Source: Gemmatimonadaceae bacterium
GTDB lineage: Bacteria; Gemmatimonadota; Gemmatimonadetes; Gemmatimonadales; Gemmatimonadaceae
Assembly: GCA_019637355.1 (NCBI GenBank)
Contig: JAHBVT010000001.1
Coordinates: 2,077,192 to 2,141,191 of the forward strand
Direction of reading: 5' to 3'
Length of the DNA: 64,000 nucleotides
A program made the position numbers and the translations under genes. Shown piece by piece: positions 52,386-60,815 of this stretch; position 1 is the first letter of the stretch, and each line of letters opens with the position of its first letter. The notes under the pieces are model-generated. The model had not been told where the DNA came from. It did not search any database and was given only the letters and a program-made list of their open reading frames with translations.

Positions 52386-53666
52386 CTACAGCCCGATGAT
52401 CTGGTCCCGACGCGTGCCGACGCTCACGTACTGGGCCGGGCATTCCACGAGTTCGACGAGGCGATCGAGGTACTTCCGCGCGTTGGCCGGCAGGTCGGCC
52501 AGCGTGCGCGCACCCTGCGTCGAGCGCATCCAGCCGTCAAACCACTCGTACACCGGCTCGATACCGTCGAGGTCGGCCAGGTCGCCGGGGAACTCCGTCA
52601 GCACCTCGCCACCCACGCGGTAGCCGGTGCACAGCGCGATCTTCTCGAAGCCGTCGAGCACATCGAGCTTCGTGACGGCGAGCCCCGTGAGCCCGTTCAC
52701 GCGCACGGCGTAGCGCACGACGACGGCGTCGAACCAGCCGCAGCGCCGCGGACGACCGGTGGTCGCACCAAACTCGTTGCCGACCTTCTGGAGTTCCTGC
52801 CCGGTGGCGTCGGTCAGCTCTGTGGGCATCGGGCCGCCGCCCACGCGCGTGGTGTAGGCCTTCACCACGCCGATGGCGGCATCGATCGTGCGAGGGCCGA
52901 TGCCCACGCCGATCGCCGCACCGCCGGCCGTGGTGCTCGACGAGGTCACGAAGGGATAGGTCCCGTGGTCCACGTCCAGCAGCGACCCTTGGGCGCCTTC
53001 GAGCAAGACGGCCGCGCCCTGCTTCTGCGCGCGGTGCACGGCCAGGCCGACGTCTTCGGCGATGGCTAGCAGGCGCGGCGCGATGCGCTCCAGCTCGGAA
53101 AGCGTGAACGCGGCATCGGCGCGCTTGGTGGAACCGAAGCCCGCGAGAATATGGTTGGCGTGGTCCGTGCCCTTCTCCACCAATGCCTTCAGGCGCGCCG
53201 GGTGGCGCAGGTCCAGCACGCGGATGCCGCGGCGCGCGACCTTGTCCTCGTAGGCCGGCCCGATGCCGCGGCCGGTGGTACCGATCGCCTTGCTCGCCGC
53301 GCTCTCCTTGTCCACCAGCTTGTGGTAGGGCAGCACGAGGTGCGCGCGGTCGCTGAGGTAGAGGCGCCCCGCCACGTCCACGCCGTTGGCCACGAGCGCG
53401 TCAACTTCCTCGAACATCCCTTCGGGGTCGAGCACCACGCCGTTGCCGATCGCGCAGCGGACCCCGGGGTGCAGGATGCCGCTCGGCACCTGATGCAGCA
53501 CCGTGGACTCGTCGCCCACGTGTACCGTATGGCCGGCGTTGGCGCCGCCCTGGTAGCGCACCACCCAGTCCGCACGCTCGGCGAGCACATCCACCAGCTT
53601 ACCCTTGCCCTCGTCACCCCACTGGGCGCCGACGATGACGATGGTGCGGGTCTTGGAGTCGAACAT
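52386..53666 (-). CDS. purA: adenylosuccinate synthetase
   Basis: First committed step from IMP to AMP, using GTP and aspartate. The 426-residue protein has GAQWGDEGKGK near 13-23, GGANAGHT, TTGRGIGPAYEDK near 138, GAQGSLLDVDHGTYPFVTSS and the TGRPRRCGW loop. ATG 53666 gives the usual start FDSKTRTIVIVG; the upstream frame is antisense to the divergent gene. A promoter and a terminator-like hairpin lie directly ahead. Confidence 0.98.
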   Translation of the reverse strand: MFDSKTRTIVIVGAQWGDEGKGKLVDVLAERADWVVRYQGGANAGHTVHVGDESTVLHQVPSGILHPGVRCAIGNGVVLDPEGMFEEVDALVANGVDVAGRLYLSDRAHLVLPYHKLVDKESAASKAIGTTGRGIGPAYEDKVARRGIRVLDLRHPARLKALVEKGTDHANHILAGFGSTKRADAAFTLSELERIAPRLLAIAEDVGLAVHRAQKQGAAVLLEGAQGSLLDVDHGTYPFVTSSSTTAGGAAIGVGIGPRTIDAAIGVVKAYTTRVGGGPMPTELTDATGQELQKVGNEFGATTGRPRRCGWFDAVVVRYAVRVNGLTGLAVTKLDVLDGFEKIALCTGYRVGGEVLTEFPGDLADLDGIEPVYEWFDGWMRSTQGARTLADLPANARKYLDRLVELVECPAQYVSVGTRRDQIIGL

Positions 53667-53710
53667 TTCACGCTCTGGCGAGGGAGGCAGCCGACGGCCC
53701 GGGCGGGCAC

Positions 53711-53737
53711 AAAAAAACGCCCCGGCTGTCGGGGCGT
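53711..53737 (-). terminator. intrinsic terminator in the purA leader
   Basis: On the minus strand ACGCCCCG, a five-base loop, CGGGGCGT and a run of T's to 53711 form an eight-base-pair terminator. It starts at the predicted first transcribed base of purA and ends 44 bases before the purA ATG. No minus-strand gene lies upstream for it to end, so it is either an attenuator or the 3' end of a very short RNA. Confidence 0.75.
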
Positions 53738-53743
53738 TGGAAG

Positions 53744-53772
53744 AATCTACGTATTCGAGGGTGTGCGGGCAA
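53744..53772 (-). promoter_or_regulatory. predicted sigma-70-like promoter for purA
   Basis: TTGCCC (53767-53772) and TAGATT (53744-53749) lie on the minus strand with a 17-base spacer. Transcription would start near 53737, at the hairpin. It overlaps the 5' region of the divergent gene that starts at 53803. Confidence 0.6.
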
Positions 53773-53802
53773 CGCCAGAACCCGGATTGGAGACCAAGAA
53801 GT

Positions 53803-55131
53803 ATGACCGTCAACGCCACCTCCGCGCTGCGCCGCCTGCTCCTCCTGCTGGCTGCTCCGATTGCCCTCACCGCGCAGGACGCGCCCGCCCCGGAGCCCGA
53901 TATCGAAGGGCTCACCCAGGCCATCGCTCGCGCCCGAGTGGCACTGCGAGACCTGCCGACCCTCTGGGGCATCGACGGCGGCGGCGTGGATTGGATCCTC
54001 ACCGACGGCCGCCGGCACCTCGCCACCGCGCGCGTCGACGGACGCGACACCCTCCGGTGGAAGGCGCTGCCCGTTGGCACCACGATCGCCAACACGGCCG
54101 TCACTGTTGACGGACGCCGCTGGGCGATGGTCGTGCTCGATCTCTCGCGACCCGAGCGGGCCTCCACGAGCCTCCTCGTGCACGAGGCGATGCACACCTT
54201 CCAGCCCGAGCAGCTGCCGGCGCCCGGCGGCACCGAAGCAGCCGTCGGCGGCGACTTCCTCGATGGCCCCGACGGACGCGCGTGGCTCTTCCTGGAACTT
54301 CGTGCGCTCGCCGAGGCGCTGCGCTCTACCGGCGAGGTGCAGCGGCAAGCCGCCCGCGACGCCCTCGCCTTCCGCGCGCGGCGTGACGCCTTGGCGCAGC
54401 CGCAGGAGCGCACGCGACTCGACGCGCTGGATCTCCAAGAGGGCATCCCAGAGTACACTGGCTGGCGGCTCGCCGGCTTCTCCGACTCGGCGCTGGCCGA
54501 CCGTCTGGCTGGTGCCGCGACTGCGCGAGTGAGCTGGGTTCGGGCCGTCGCCTACTGGACCGGCCCTGGCTATGGATACCTGCTCGACCAACTCGGCGCG
54601 CGCGGATGGCGCGACGCGCAGCGCGGCGGGGCGAGGCTCCCGGAGCTCTTGGCGCAGGCCGTGGGCGCAGCCGCTGCGTCGGAGGTCGCTCTCGACGCGC
54701 GCGCGGTGCGCTATGACGGCCCGCAGATCTTCGCCGCCGAGGAGCGCCGCGCGCGTGCCAATGCCGCGCGGCTCGACTCCCTGCGTCAGCGCTTCGTGCA
54801 AGGGCCAGCGATTCGCCTCTACCCGCGTGCGCTGCAGATCTCCTTCGACCCCAATGGCCAGACCCCGCTCGGCAACGACGGTACCGTAATGCTCAACTTC
54901 CGCTGGGCTGGAAGCGACGGGGCCGAACTCGTCGCGGCTGGCGGCGCGATCGTCTCACCGAACTGGGACTGGATTCAGGTGCCGGTCGACGCGGCGCAGC
55001 TCACTGAGGGAACGCTGAGCGACGGGCTGTCCGTCGAGGGCAGCGGTTGGCGTGTCACCGTGCCCGCCGGCTGGAGCGTGACGCGCGTCGGCACTCGCTA
55101 CGAATTGCGCCCGCCTGCGGCGGAGCGCTAG
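53803..55131 (+). CDS. exported HExxH protein, putative metallopeptidase
   Basis: A 442-residue protein with a signal peptide (LRRLLLLLAAPIALTAQ). HEAMHTFQ near 127-134 is an HExxH zinc motif followed by helices; a later Glu (EGIPEYTGW near 210) may be the third ligand. The C-terminal 100 residues look strand-rich (GWRVTVPAGWSVTRVGTRYEL). It has no barrel, so it is probably periplasmic. ATG 53803 has an AGACCAAGAAG stretch ahead. Divergent from purA and ends overlapping the convergent aldolase gene by four bases. Substrate unknown; it may be a relative of the peptidase domain at 4885-7866. Confidence 0.75.
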   Translation: MTVNATSALRRLLLLLAAPIALTAQDAPAPEPDIEGLTQAIARARVALRDLPTLWGIDGGGVDWILTDGRRHLATARVDGRDTLRWKALPVGTTIANTAVTVDGRRWAMVVLDLSRPERASTSLLVHEAMHTFQPEQLPAPGGTEAAVGGDFLDGPDGRAWLFLELRALAEALRSTGEVQRQAARDALAFRARRDALAQPQERTRLDALDLQEGIPEYTGWRLAGFSDSALADRLAGAATARVSWVRAVAYWTGPGYGYLLDQLGARGWRDAQRGGARLPELLAQAVGAAAASEVALDARAVRYDGPQIFAAEERRARANAARLDSLRQRFVQGPAIRLYPRALQISFDPNGQTPLGNDGTVMLNFRWAGSDGAELVAAGGAIVSPNWDWIQVPVDAAQLTEGTLSDGLSVEGSGWRVTVPAGWSVTRVGTRYELRPPAAER

Positions 55132-56000
55132 CCGAGCGCGGCGACGACTTCGGACTTGGCCGCGGGATCCAAGGGCAGCAGCGGCATCCGCGGCACGCCA
55201 CCGACCTTCCCCACCGCATCCATCGCCGCCTTCACGCCCGGCACGCCCAGCTTCGCCACGATGACGTCGGCCATCGGCTTGAGCCGCGCCTGCGCCTTGG
55301 CTGCGGCCTCGGCGTTGCCGTCAGCAAGTTCGCGCTGCACCTCGAGCGCGAAGCCCGCCGCGAAGAGCGAGACCGCGAGGATCCCGCCACGTGCCCCGGC
55401 CTCGAGCCCGGCCAGCAAGCCACTGCCGCTCCCAGTGAGGACGCTGAAGCTCGGCGACTGCGCACGCAGGAAGCCCTTCAGCATCTCGAGCTGGCCAGAG
55501 CTGTCCTTGATCCCCACGATGTTCGGGTGCCGTGCGAGTTCCGCCACCAGCTCGGCCGGCAGCGCGAAGTGCATATACTTGGGAATGTTGTAGAGGATCA
55601 CCGGCAGCGGCGACTCCTCAGCCACGCGCAGGTAGTGCGCGCGCAGCACCTCTTCCGTCATCGCGCTCGCGTAGTAGTGCGGCGCAACGACCAGCACCGC
55701 GTCCGCTCCGGCCGCCTGCGCCGCCTTCGTGCGCGCGACGGTCTGCCGCGTGCTCTCGCCGCCACAGCCGGCAATGACTAGCCCCGGCGCGGGCACGTGT
55801 TCGCGCGCCGTCTCCACCAAGGCGCGGCGTTCGTCCTCGCTGAGCAGCGCCGCCTCGCCGGTGGAGCCGGCCACCACCACGCCGGACAGTCCCTCGGCGA
55901 TGTGGCTGCGGACGTTTGCGGCAAAGCCATCGAGGTCGAGGTCCTCGCTGCCGGCGTGGAAGGTCGAGATGACCGGCGCGAAGATGCCGTCGAGCTGCAC
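55128..56000 (-). CDS. dihydrodipicolinate synthase family aldolase, not clearly DapA
   Basis: A 290-residue class I aldolase barrel. GSTGEAALLSEDER near 47, the Schiff-base Lys in VGIKDSSG near 161 and a Tyr in LYNIPKYM near 137 are present. The motif is YNIPKYM where true DapA has YNVPxRT, so the substrate-binding Arg is not in its usual place. It could act on 2-keto-3-deoxy acids or 4-hydroxy-oxo-glutarate. GTG 56000 starts three bases after the pilT stop; last gene of the trpS-mgtC-dehydrogenase-pilT set. Confidence 0.88.
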   Translation of the reverse strand: MQLDGIFAPVISTFHAGSEDLDLDGFAANVRSHIAEGLSGVVVAGSTGEAALLSEDERRALVETAREHVPAPGLVIAGCGGESTRQTVARTKAAQAAGADAVLVVAPHYYASAMTEEVLRAHYLRVAEESPLPVILYNIPKYMHFALPAELVAELARHPNIVGIKDSSGQLEMLKGFLRAQSPSFSVLTGSGSGLLAGLEAGARGGILAVSLFAAGFALEVQRELADGNAEAAAKAQARLKPMADVIVAKLGVPGVKAAMDAVGKVGGVPRMPLLPLDPAAKSEVVAALG

Positions 56001-56001
56001 G

Positions 56002-57066
56002 TCAGGATCCCATATTGAACTTGAGCGCCAGGTCCGATGGGCGCGACGAGGCGGCCAGCGCGACCTTGAGGTCGATCGCGCCTTCATTGACCAGCTGCTC
56101 GAGGTGCTGGTCGAAGGTCTGCATTCCGTACTGTTCGCGGCCGGCGGCGATGTAGTCGCGGATCTCGTTGACCTTGTCGCGGTCGAGCATCAGGTCGCGG
56201 ATGGTGGGCGTGACGACCATAATCTCCAGCGCCGCGACGCGGCCGTTGCCGTCCTTGCGCGGCAGCAGGCGCTGCGAGATCACCGCGTGCAACGACTCCG
56301 CGAGACGGACGCGGACCACGTCCTGCTCCTCGGGCGGGAACATCGCCATAATGCGCAGCACGGTGCTCTGCGCGTCCGGCGTGTGCACCGTCGAGATGAG
56401 CAGGTGGCCCGTCTCGGCGGCCTTCATCGCCGTGTCGATCGTCTCGGCGTCGCGCATCTCGCCGATGAGCACCACGTCGGGGTCCTGGCGCAGGGCGGCG
56501 CGCAGACCCATCCGGAAGCTCTCGGTGTCCACGCCGATCTCGCGCTGCGTCACCGAGCTCTGGAGGTCGCGATGCAGGAACTCGATCGGGTTCTCCAGCG
56601 TCACGATGTGCTTGTTGTGATGCTGGTTGATGTGGTTGATCATCGCCGCCATCGTCGTGCTCTTGCCCGAGCCGGTGACGCCGGTGACGAGGATCATCCC
56701 GCGCTCGGCCTCGGCGACTTCCTTGAGCACCGGCGGCACCGCGAGGCGCTCGAAGCTCGGCACCTCGAAGGGGATCACGCGCATCACGATCATAAAGCTC
56801 GAGCGCTGGCGCAGGATGTTCACGCGGAAGCGGCCGATGCCGGGCGCGCCCCAGGAGCAGTCGTAATCGTTGATCTTGTCGATGCGCGCGCGGTCGTCCT
56901 CGTTGGCGATGAGCCGCAGCGCGATGCTCTTGGTCTGGTCCGGCGTCAGCGCCTGCTTGGTCAGCGGCACCAGCTTGCCGTCAATACGCGCACGGAACAC
57001 GTCGCCGGCCTTGATGTGCAGGTCGCTCGCGCCGCGCTCCACCGCCGCCTTGATGATCTTTTCCAT
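56002..57066 (-). CDS. pilT: PilT twitching-motility ATPase
   Basis: Retracts type IV pili by disassembling pilin. The 354-residue protein has Walker A GVTGSGKST near 131, the Asp box, Walker B LIGEMRDAETI near 200 and the His box HLLISTVHT near 225. The C-terminal AIRQ-like PilT tail is present in altered form. ATG 57066 is the family start; upstream frame is a shadow. No other pilus genes are in the window. Cytoplasmic hexamer. Confidence 0.96.
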   Translation of the reverse strand: MEKIIKAAVERGASDLHIKAGDVFRARIDGKLVPLTKQALTPDQTKSIALRLIANEDDRARIDKINDYDCSWGAPGIGRFRVNILRQRSSFMIVMRVIPFEVPSFERLAVPPVLKEVAEAERGMILVTGVTGSGKSTTMAAMINHINQHHNKHIVTLENPIEFLHRDLQSSVTQREIGVDTESFRMGLRAALRQDPDVVLIGEMRDAETIDTAMKAAETGHLLISTVHTPDAQSTVLRIMAMFPPEEQDVVRVRLAESLHAVISQRLLPRKDGNGRVAALEIMVVTPTIRDLMLDRDKVNEIRDYIAAGREQYGMQTFDQHLEQLVNEGAIDLKVALAASSRPSDLALKFNMGS

Positions 57067-57074
57067 CGGGCCCG

Positions 57075-58112
57075 TTAGTAGCCGGCGCGCTTGTCCACCA
57101 GGTTGCGGAGGGACTCCCCCGCCCGGTAGCGCGCCCAATTGTCGAGGATGAGGTCCTGCAGGCGGTCCCAGAACCGCCGTGGTGAGACGCCGCTGACGTG
57201 CGGCGTCCACACCACCCGTGGAAGGTGCCACAGCGGGCTATCCCCCGCCAGCGGCTCCTTGGCGAACACATCCAGAACCGCACCGCGAATGCGGCCAGCC
57301 GTGAGCCCGGTCACCAAGGCCTCCTCGTCCAGCAGGGCGCCGCGGGCCACGTTGGCCACGATCACGCCCGGCTTGAGACCCTTCATCCGCTGCGCGTCGA
57401 GGATGGCTCGGGTCTCCTCCGTCAGCGGGGTGGCCAGCACCACAACGTCCGCCAGCGGCAGAAGCCCGTCGAGCTCGCTGGGCCCGTGGATCTCGTGGAA
57501 GCCCGGCGGCACGCCAAGCCCGGGCCGGCGCCGCACGCCGCTGACCCGCGCGCCCAACGCCGAGAAGCGCCTGGCGATCTCGCTGCCCAACCCGCCCGCG
57601 CCCACGACCAGCACGTGCAACTCGTCCACCTCGCGCACCAGCGCGCGCGGCGTCGCGAAAGCGCTCTGGTCCCACACGTGCTCGCGTCGCATCTCGTCGG
57701 CGAGGTCGAAGGCGCGCAGGAAGTGCAGCGTCCCCGCGAGCACGTGCTCGGCGATCGTCGGGCCATAAATGCCCGCCGCGTTCGTCAGCAGGCAGTCGCC
57801 GCGGCGCATCTCGTCGAAGAGCAGCGTCGCCACGCCGGCCGTCCCCGTCTGGACCCACTTGAGCTTCGGCCCCGCGAGAAACAACGCGCGCGGCATCCCG
57901 AAGCCCACATAGACCTCGGCATCGGGAATCACGGCGAGTGACTCCTCGCTCGGCGCCTGCGCGCCGTCGCCGAAGGAATCCGTCACCGACTCGACGATCT
58001 GAAGGTGCCAGTCGCTCGGCACGGCGTCGGTCAGGGCCTGCGCCACTCGCTCCGGGAGGCAGAAGGCCTGCGCGGTCGAGCGCAGGTCCACGACCATCAG
58101 GCGCGTGCTCAC
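57075..58112 (-). CDS. D-2-hydroxyacid dehydrogenase (NAD-binding)
   Basis: A 345-residue enzyme. The NAD site is VGAGGLGSEIARRF near 155, and the catalytic Arg (NVARGALLD near 245), Glu (DVFAKEPL near 270) and His (WTPHVSG near 292) are all present. Family members reduce hydroxypyruvate, phosphoglycerate-like or branched 2-oxo acids; the substrate is not evident, and the N-terminal part is diverged. GTG 58112 overlaps the mgtC stop by four bases and the stop lies eight bases before pilT. Confidence 0.92.
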   Translation of the reverse strand: MSTRLMVVDLRSTAQAFCLPERVAQALTDAVPSDWHLQIVESVTDSFGDGAQAPSEESLAVIPDAEVYVGFGMPRALFLAGPKLKWVQTGTAGVATLLFDEMRRGDCLLTNAAGIYGPTIAEHVLAGTLHFLRAFDLADEMRREHVWDQSAFATPRALVREVDELHVLVVGAGGLGSEIARRFSALGARVSGVRRRPGLGVPPGFHEIHGPSELDGLLPLADVVVLATPLTEETRAILDAQRMKGLKPGVIVANVARGALLDEEALVTGLTAGRIRGAVLDVFAKEPLAGDSPLWHLPRVVWTPHVSGVSPRRFWDRLQDLILDNWARYRAGESLRNLVDKRAGY

Positions 58113-58663
58113 GTGTCGTCGCGCTGGGCGTCCGTGGACCGCCGGCCCTCCCCCGCGCGGCGGCCGCCGCCGCGGGCATCCCACTCCGAGGGCGGCACGC
58201 CGTCGGAGTGGTCGACGGAGCGCTGCTCGAGGTACCGCTTCTCGATGTAGCCGAGCCCTTCGAGCACGATCATCACCGTGATCGTCGCCGCCAGTGCCTC
58301 GAAGAGATGCCCCGCGCCGGCCGTCAGGCCGATCGCCGCGACCACCCAGATCGTCGCGGCACTCGTCAGGCCGGTAATCGTGCCGCGCGCGTGGAGGATG
58401 GTGCCGGCGCCAAGGAATCCGATGCCCGTCACCACCTGCGCCGCGATGCGCCCCGGATCGCCGCCGTAGGGCCCGGCCATCGCCATCGAAAGGTCCATCA
58501 GCAACGCCGAGCCCAGGCAGATGAGGATGTTGGTGCGCAGGCCGGCCGGCTTACGCCGCAGTTCCCGCTCCAGCCCGATCGCGCCGCCCGCCAGTACGGC
58601 GATGAGCAACTTCGCCCCAAGATCGAGTCGAAAAACCTCCACCCACTCGCGGAAGTCAGCCAC
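58109..58663 (-). CDS. MgtC/SapB family membrane protein
   Basis: A 184-residue protein with five hydrophobic helices between 15 and 150, the MgtC signatures GAIGLERELRRKPAGLRTN near 27-45 and GIGFLGAGTI near 81, and a short charged tail. MgtC-type proteins affect growth in low magnesium or low pH. Its start overlaps the trpS stop by eight bases. The tail beyond 150 is rich in Arg/Gly and may be unstructured. Confidence 0.93.
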   Translation of the reverse strand: MADFREWVEVFRLDLGAKLLIAVLAGGAIGLERELRRKPAGLRTNILICLGSALLMDLSMAMAGPYGGDPGRIAAQVVTGIGFLGAGTILHARGTITGLTSAATIWVVAAIGLTAGAGHLFEALAATITVMIVLEGLGYIEKRYLEQRSVDHSDGVPPSEWDARGGGRRAGEGRRSTDAQRDDT

Positions 58664-59648
58664 GGGCGTCGAGCCCCATCTTGTCCTTCACCGTGCGGAT
58701 CGTCTCCTGCGCCACCGCGCGGGCCCGCTTGCCGCCCTCGGCGAGCAGCGCGTCCACCTGCGCCGGATTCGCCTGCAGCGCCTCGGCTCGCCTGCGGATC
58801 GGCGTCAGCTCGGTGACCATATTCGCGTGCAGTACCTTCTTGCAGTCGATGCAGCCCCACTTGGCGCCGCGGCAGTTCGCGTCCACTTCCGCAACCGTCT
58901 CCGCGGGCGAGAAGGCCTTGTGCAGCTCGAAGATCGTCTTGCACTGCTCGGGCGTGCCGGGGTCGGTCTTCCGCTGCCGCGCCGGGTCCGTGATCGCGGG
59001 CCGCAGCTTGTTCCACATCTCGTCCGGCGTCTCCAGCAGGCCGATCGTGTTCCCCAGCGACTTGCTCATCTTCGCCTGCCCGTCGAGCCCGACGATGCGG
59101 CGCGTGGGCGTGAGCTTGGGCTGCGGCTCGGGGAAGTACGGCGCGTCAGGCGAGAAGCGCGCGTTCCAGTTGCGCGCCACCACCCGCGAGAGCTCGAGGT
59201 GCTGGACCTGGTCCTCGCCCACCGGCACGGTGTCGGCGAGATATAGCAGGATGTCCGCCGCCTGCAGCACCGGGTAGTTGAGCAGCCCGGCCATCACCTG
59301 CTCCTGCTTGCTCGACTTGTCCTTGAACTGCACCTGCCGCTCGAGCTCGCCCAGCGGCGTCACCGTGTTGAAGATCCACTGCAGCTCGGTGTGCTCGGGG
59401 ACGTCGCTCTGCACGAACATCGTGCAGTGTGCGGGATCGAGGCCGCAGGCCAGCAGCGAGATCGCCATATCGCGCGTGCGGCGCCGCAGGTCGTCCGGCT
59501 GATACGCGATGGTGATGGCGTGGTAGTTTACGATGCAGAAGAACGACTCGTGCTCGGCCTGCAGCGCGACCCAGTTCTTGACGGCTCCGAGGTAGTTGCC
59601 GATGTGCAGCTCGCCCGAGGGCTGGATCCCGCTGAAGACACGCGTCAT
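58656..59648 (-). CDS. trpS: tryptophanyl-tRNA synthetase
   Basis: A 330-residue class I synthetase. The HIGH-type motif is SGELHIGNYLGA near 10-21 and KMSKS is in GQAKMSKSLGN near 196. The GEDQVQHLEL segment and C-terminal anticodon helix are typical. ATG 59648 lies 23 bases from the divergent inositol phosphatase start. First gene of the five-gene set ending with the aldolase. Confidence 0.97.
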   Translation of the reverse strand: MTRVFSGIQPSGELHIGNYLGAVKNWVALQAEHESFFCIVNYHAITIAYQPDDLRRRTRDMAISLLACGLDPAHCTMFVQSDVPEHTELQWIFNTVTPLGELERQVQFKDKSSKQEQVMAGLLNYPVLQAADILLYLADTVPVGEDQVQHLELSRVVARNWNARFSPDAPYFPEPQPKLTPTRRIVGLDGQAKMSKSLGNTIGLLETPDEMWNKLRPAITDPARQRKTDPGTPEQCKTIFELHKAFSPAETVAEVDANCRGAKWGCIDCKKVLHANMVTELTPIRRRAEALQANPAQVDALLAEGGKRARAVAQETIRTVKDKMGLDARG

Positions 59649-59671
59649 CCCCCGAAGTTACGGAGCGTCGG

Positions 59672-60484
59672 ATGGGTCATCAACAGGAGCGTGCCGCGTG
59701 GCTGGCCAGCGCCGTCCGGGCGGCCGAGGCTGGCGCGGCCGTCATCCGCGCCGCCGCGCCGGACATCCGGCAGCTCGATTGGCAGTCCAAGGGGCCCACG
59801 GACTTCGTATCCGAGGTGGATCTGGCGGCCGAGGCGGCCATCCTGCAGGCGATGGCGGCCGACCTCCCCGGGGCCACGGTCCTCGCCGAGGAGAGCGCGG
59901 CGGCGGTGTCCCCGGAGCGGGTCGCGAAGGGCCTGGCCATCGTCGTGGACCCGCTCGACGGCACGACGAACTTCCTCCACGGCTTTCCGGCCTACGCGGT
60001 CTCCATCGCCGTGCTGCTCGATGGCGAGCCCGTGGCCGGCGTGGTGCACGACGTGCCGCGCGGCGAGGTCTTCACCGCCACGGTCGGCGGCGGCTGCTTC
60101 CGCGACGGCGAGCCGGTGCGCGTCTCGGAGATCACCGACCCCTCGCGCGCCCTCATCGGCACGGGCTTCCCGTTCAAGGACGCCAGCGACATCCAGCCCT
60201 ACCATCGCCAGATGGCGGCGGTGATGGCCCACGTCAGCGGCGTGCGGCGGCCCGGCGCGGCCAGCCTCGACCTCGCCAGCGTGGCCTGCGGGCGCTTCGA
60301 TGGGTTCTGGGAGATGATGCTCTCGCCCTGGGACTTCGCGGCCGGGATGCTGCTGGTGCGCGAGGCAGGGGGCGTGGCGACGGACCTCGGTGGGGAGCAT
60401 CTGCGGGCACTGGGGGCGAGTTCCGTGCTCGTGGGGAATCCCGGGATGCATCGCTGGCTCCTGGGTACGCTCCGGGGCCCGTGA
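59672..60484 (+). CDS. inositol monophosphatase family protein
   Basis: A 270-residue lithium-sensitive-type phosphatase. The metal motifs are TDFVSEVDLAAE near 43, VVDPLDGTTNFLHGFP near 91 and SPWDFAAGMLLVREAGG near 218. Substrates may be inositol phosphate, histidinol phosphate or nucleotides. The length is typical and no signal peptide is present. It is followed by a repeat-rich 331-base gap. Confidence 0.94.
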   Translation: MGHQQERAAWLASAVRAAEAGAAVIRAAAPDIRQLDWQSKGPTDFVSEVDLAAEAAILQAMAADLPGATVLAEESAAAVSPERVAKGLAIVVDPLDGTTNFLHGFPAYAVSIAVLLDGEPVAGVVHDVPRGEVFTATVGGGCFRDGEPVRVSEITDPSRALIGTGFPFKDASDIQPYHRQMAAVMAHVSGVRRPGAASLDLASVACGRFDGFWEMMLSPWDFAAGMLLVREAGGVATDLGGEHLRALGASSVLVGNPGMHRWLLGTLRGP

Positions 60485-60493
60485 ACGGCGGGT

Positions 60494-60753
60494 CACCACA
60501 GAGGGCACAGAGAACACAGAGAACTGCAACTGCTGTTTCAACGCAGAGACGCAGAGGGCGCAGAGCACGGCAACGGCAACCGCCTTTTTTTGGGGGTCTC
60601 GAACCGATGCGTCGGCGCGGACCCCCAAAGCACTTGTAGTTGCTCTTGATGTTGTAGTTCTCTGCGTACTCTGCGCCTCTGCGTTGAACGTAGTTCGTAG
60701 CTCGCAGTTCTCGGTTTGCCGTTCTCTGTGTCCTCTGTGTCCTCTGTGGTGAA
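60494..60753. repeat. nested palindromic repeat with CACAGAG and CGCAGAG tracts
   Basis: This fills most of the 60485-60815 gap. The outer left arm (60494-60525) has CACAGAGGGCACAGAGAACACAGAG; the outer right arm (60720-60753) is its imperfect complement with CTCTGTGTCCTCTGTG. A second pair lies inside: CGCAGAGACGCAGAGGGCGCAGAG (60542-60565) against CTCTGCGTACTCTGCGCCTCTGCG (60660-60683). The centre has TTTGGGGGTC (60589-60598) against GACCCCCAAA (60620-60629). Similar tracts occur as dispersed repeats in several environmental phyla (from memory). Both flanking genes are on the plus strand. Confidence 0.8.
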
Positions 60754-60815
60754 TAGCAGTCTCTCACCGGATAAGACTAGATTACGGCCTCCCCCACGAT
60801 CCAAACCCGAGCGAT

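Noticed and set aside
52386-54458. Extended 690-residue PurA
   Set aside because: The extra N-terminal part is antisense to the divergent gene at 53803; the family start at 53666 is clear.
60485-60815. CRISPR array
   Set aside because: The repeats are short heptamer tracts in mirrored order without regular unique spacers, and no cas gene is present.
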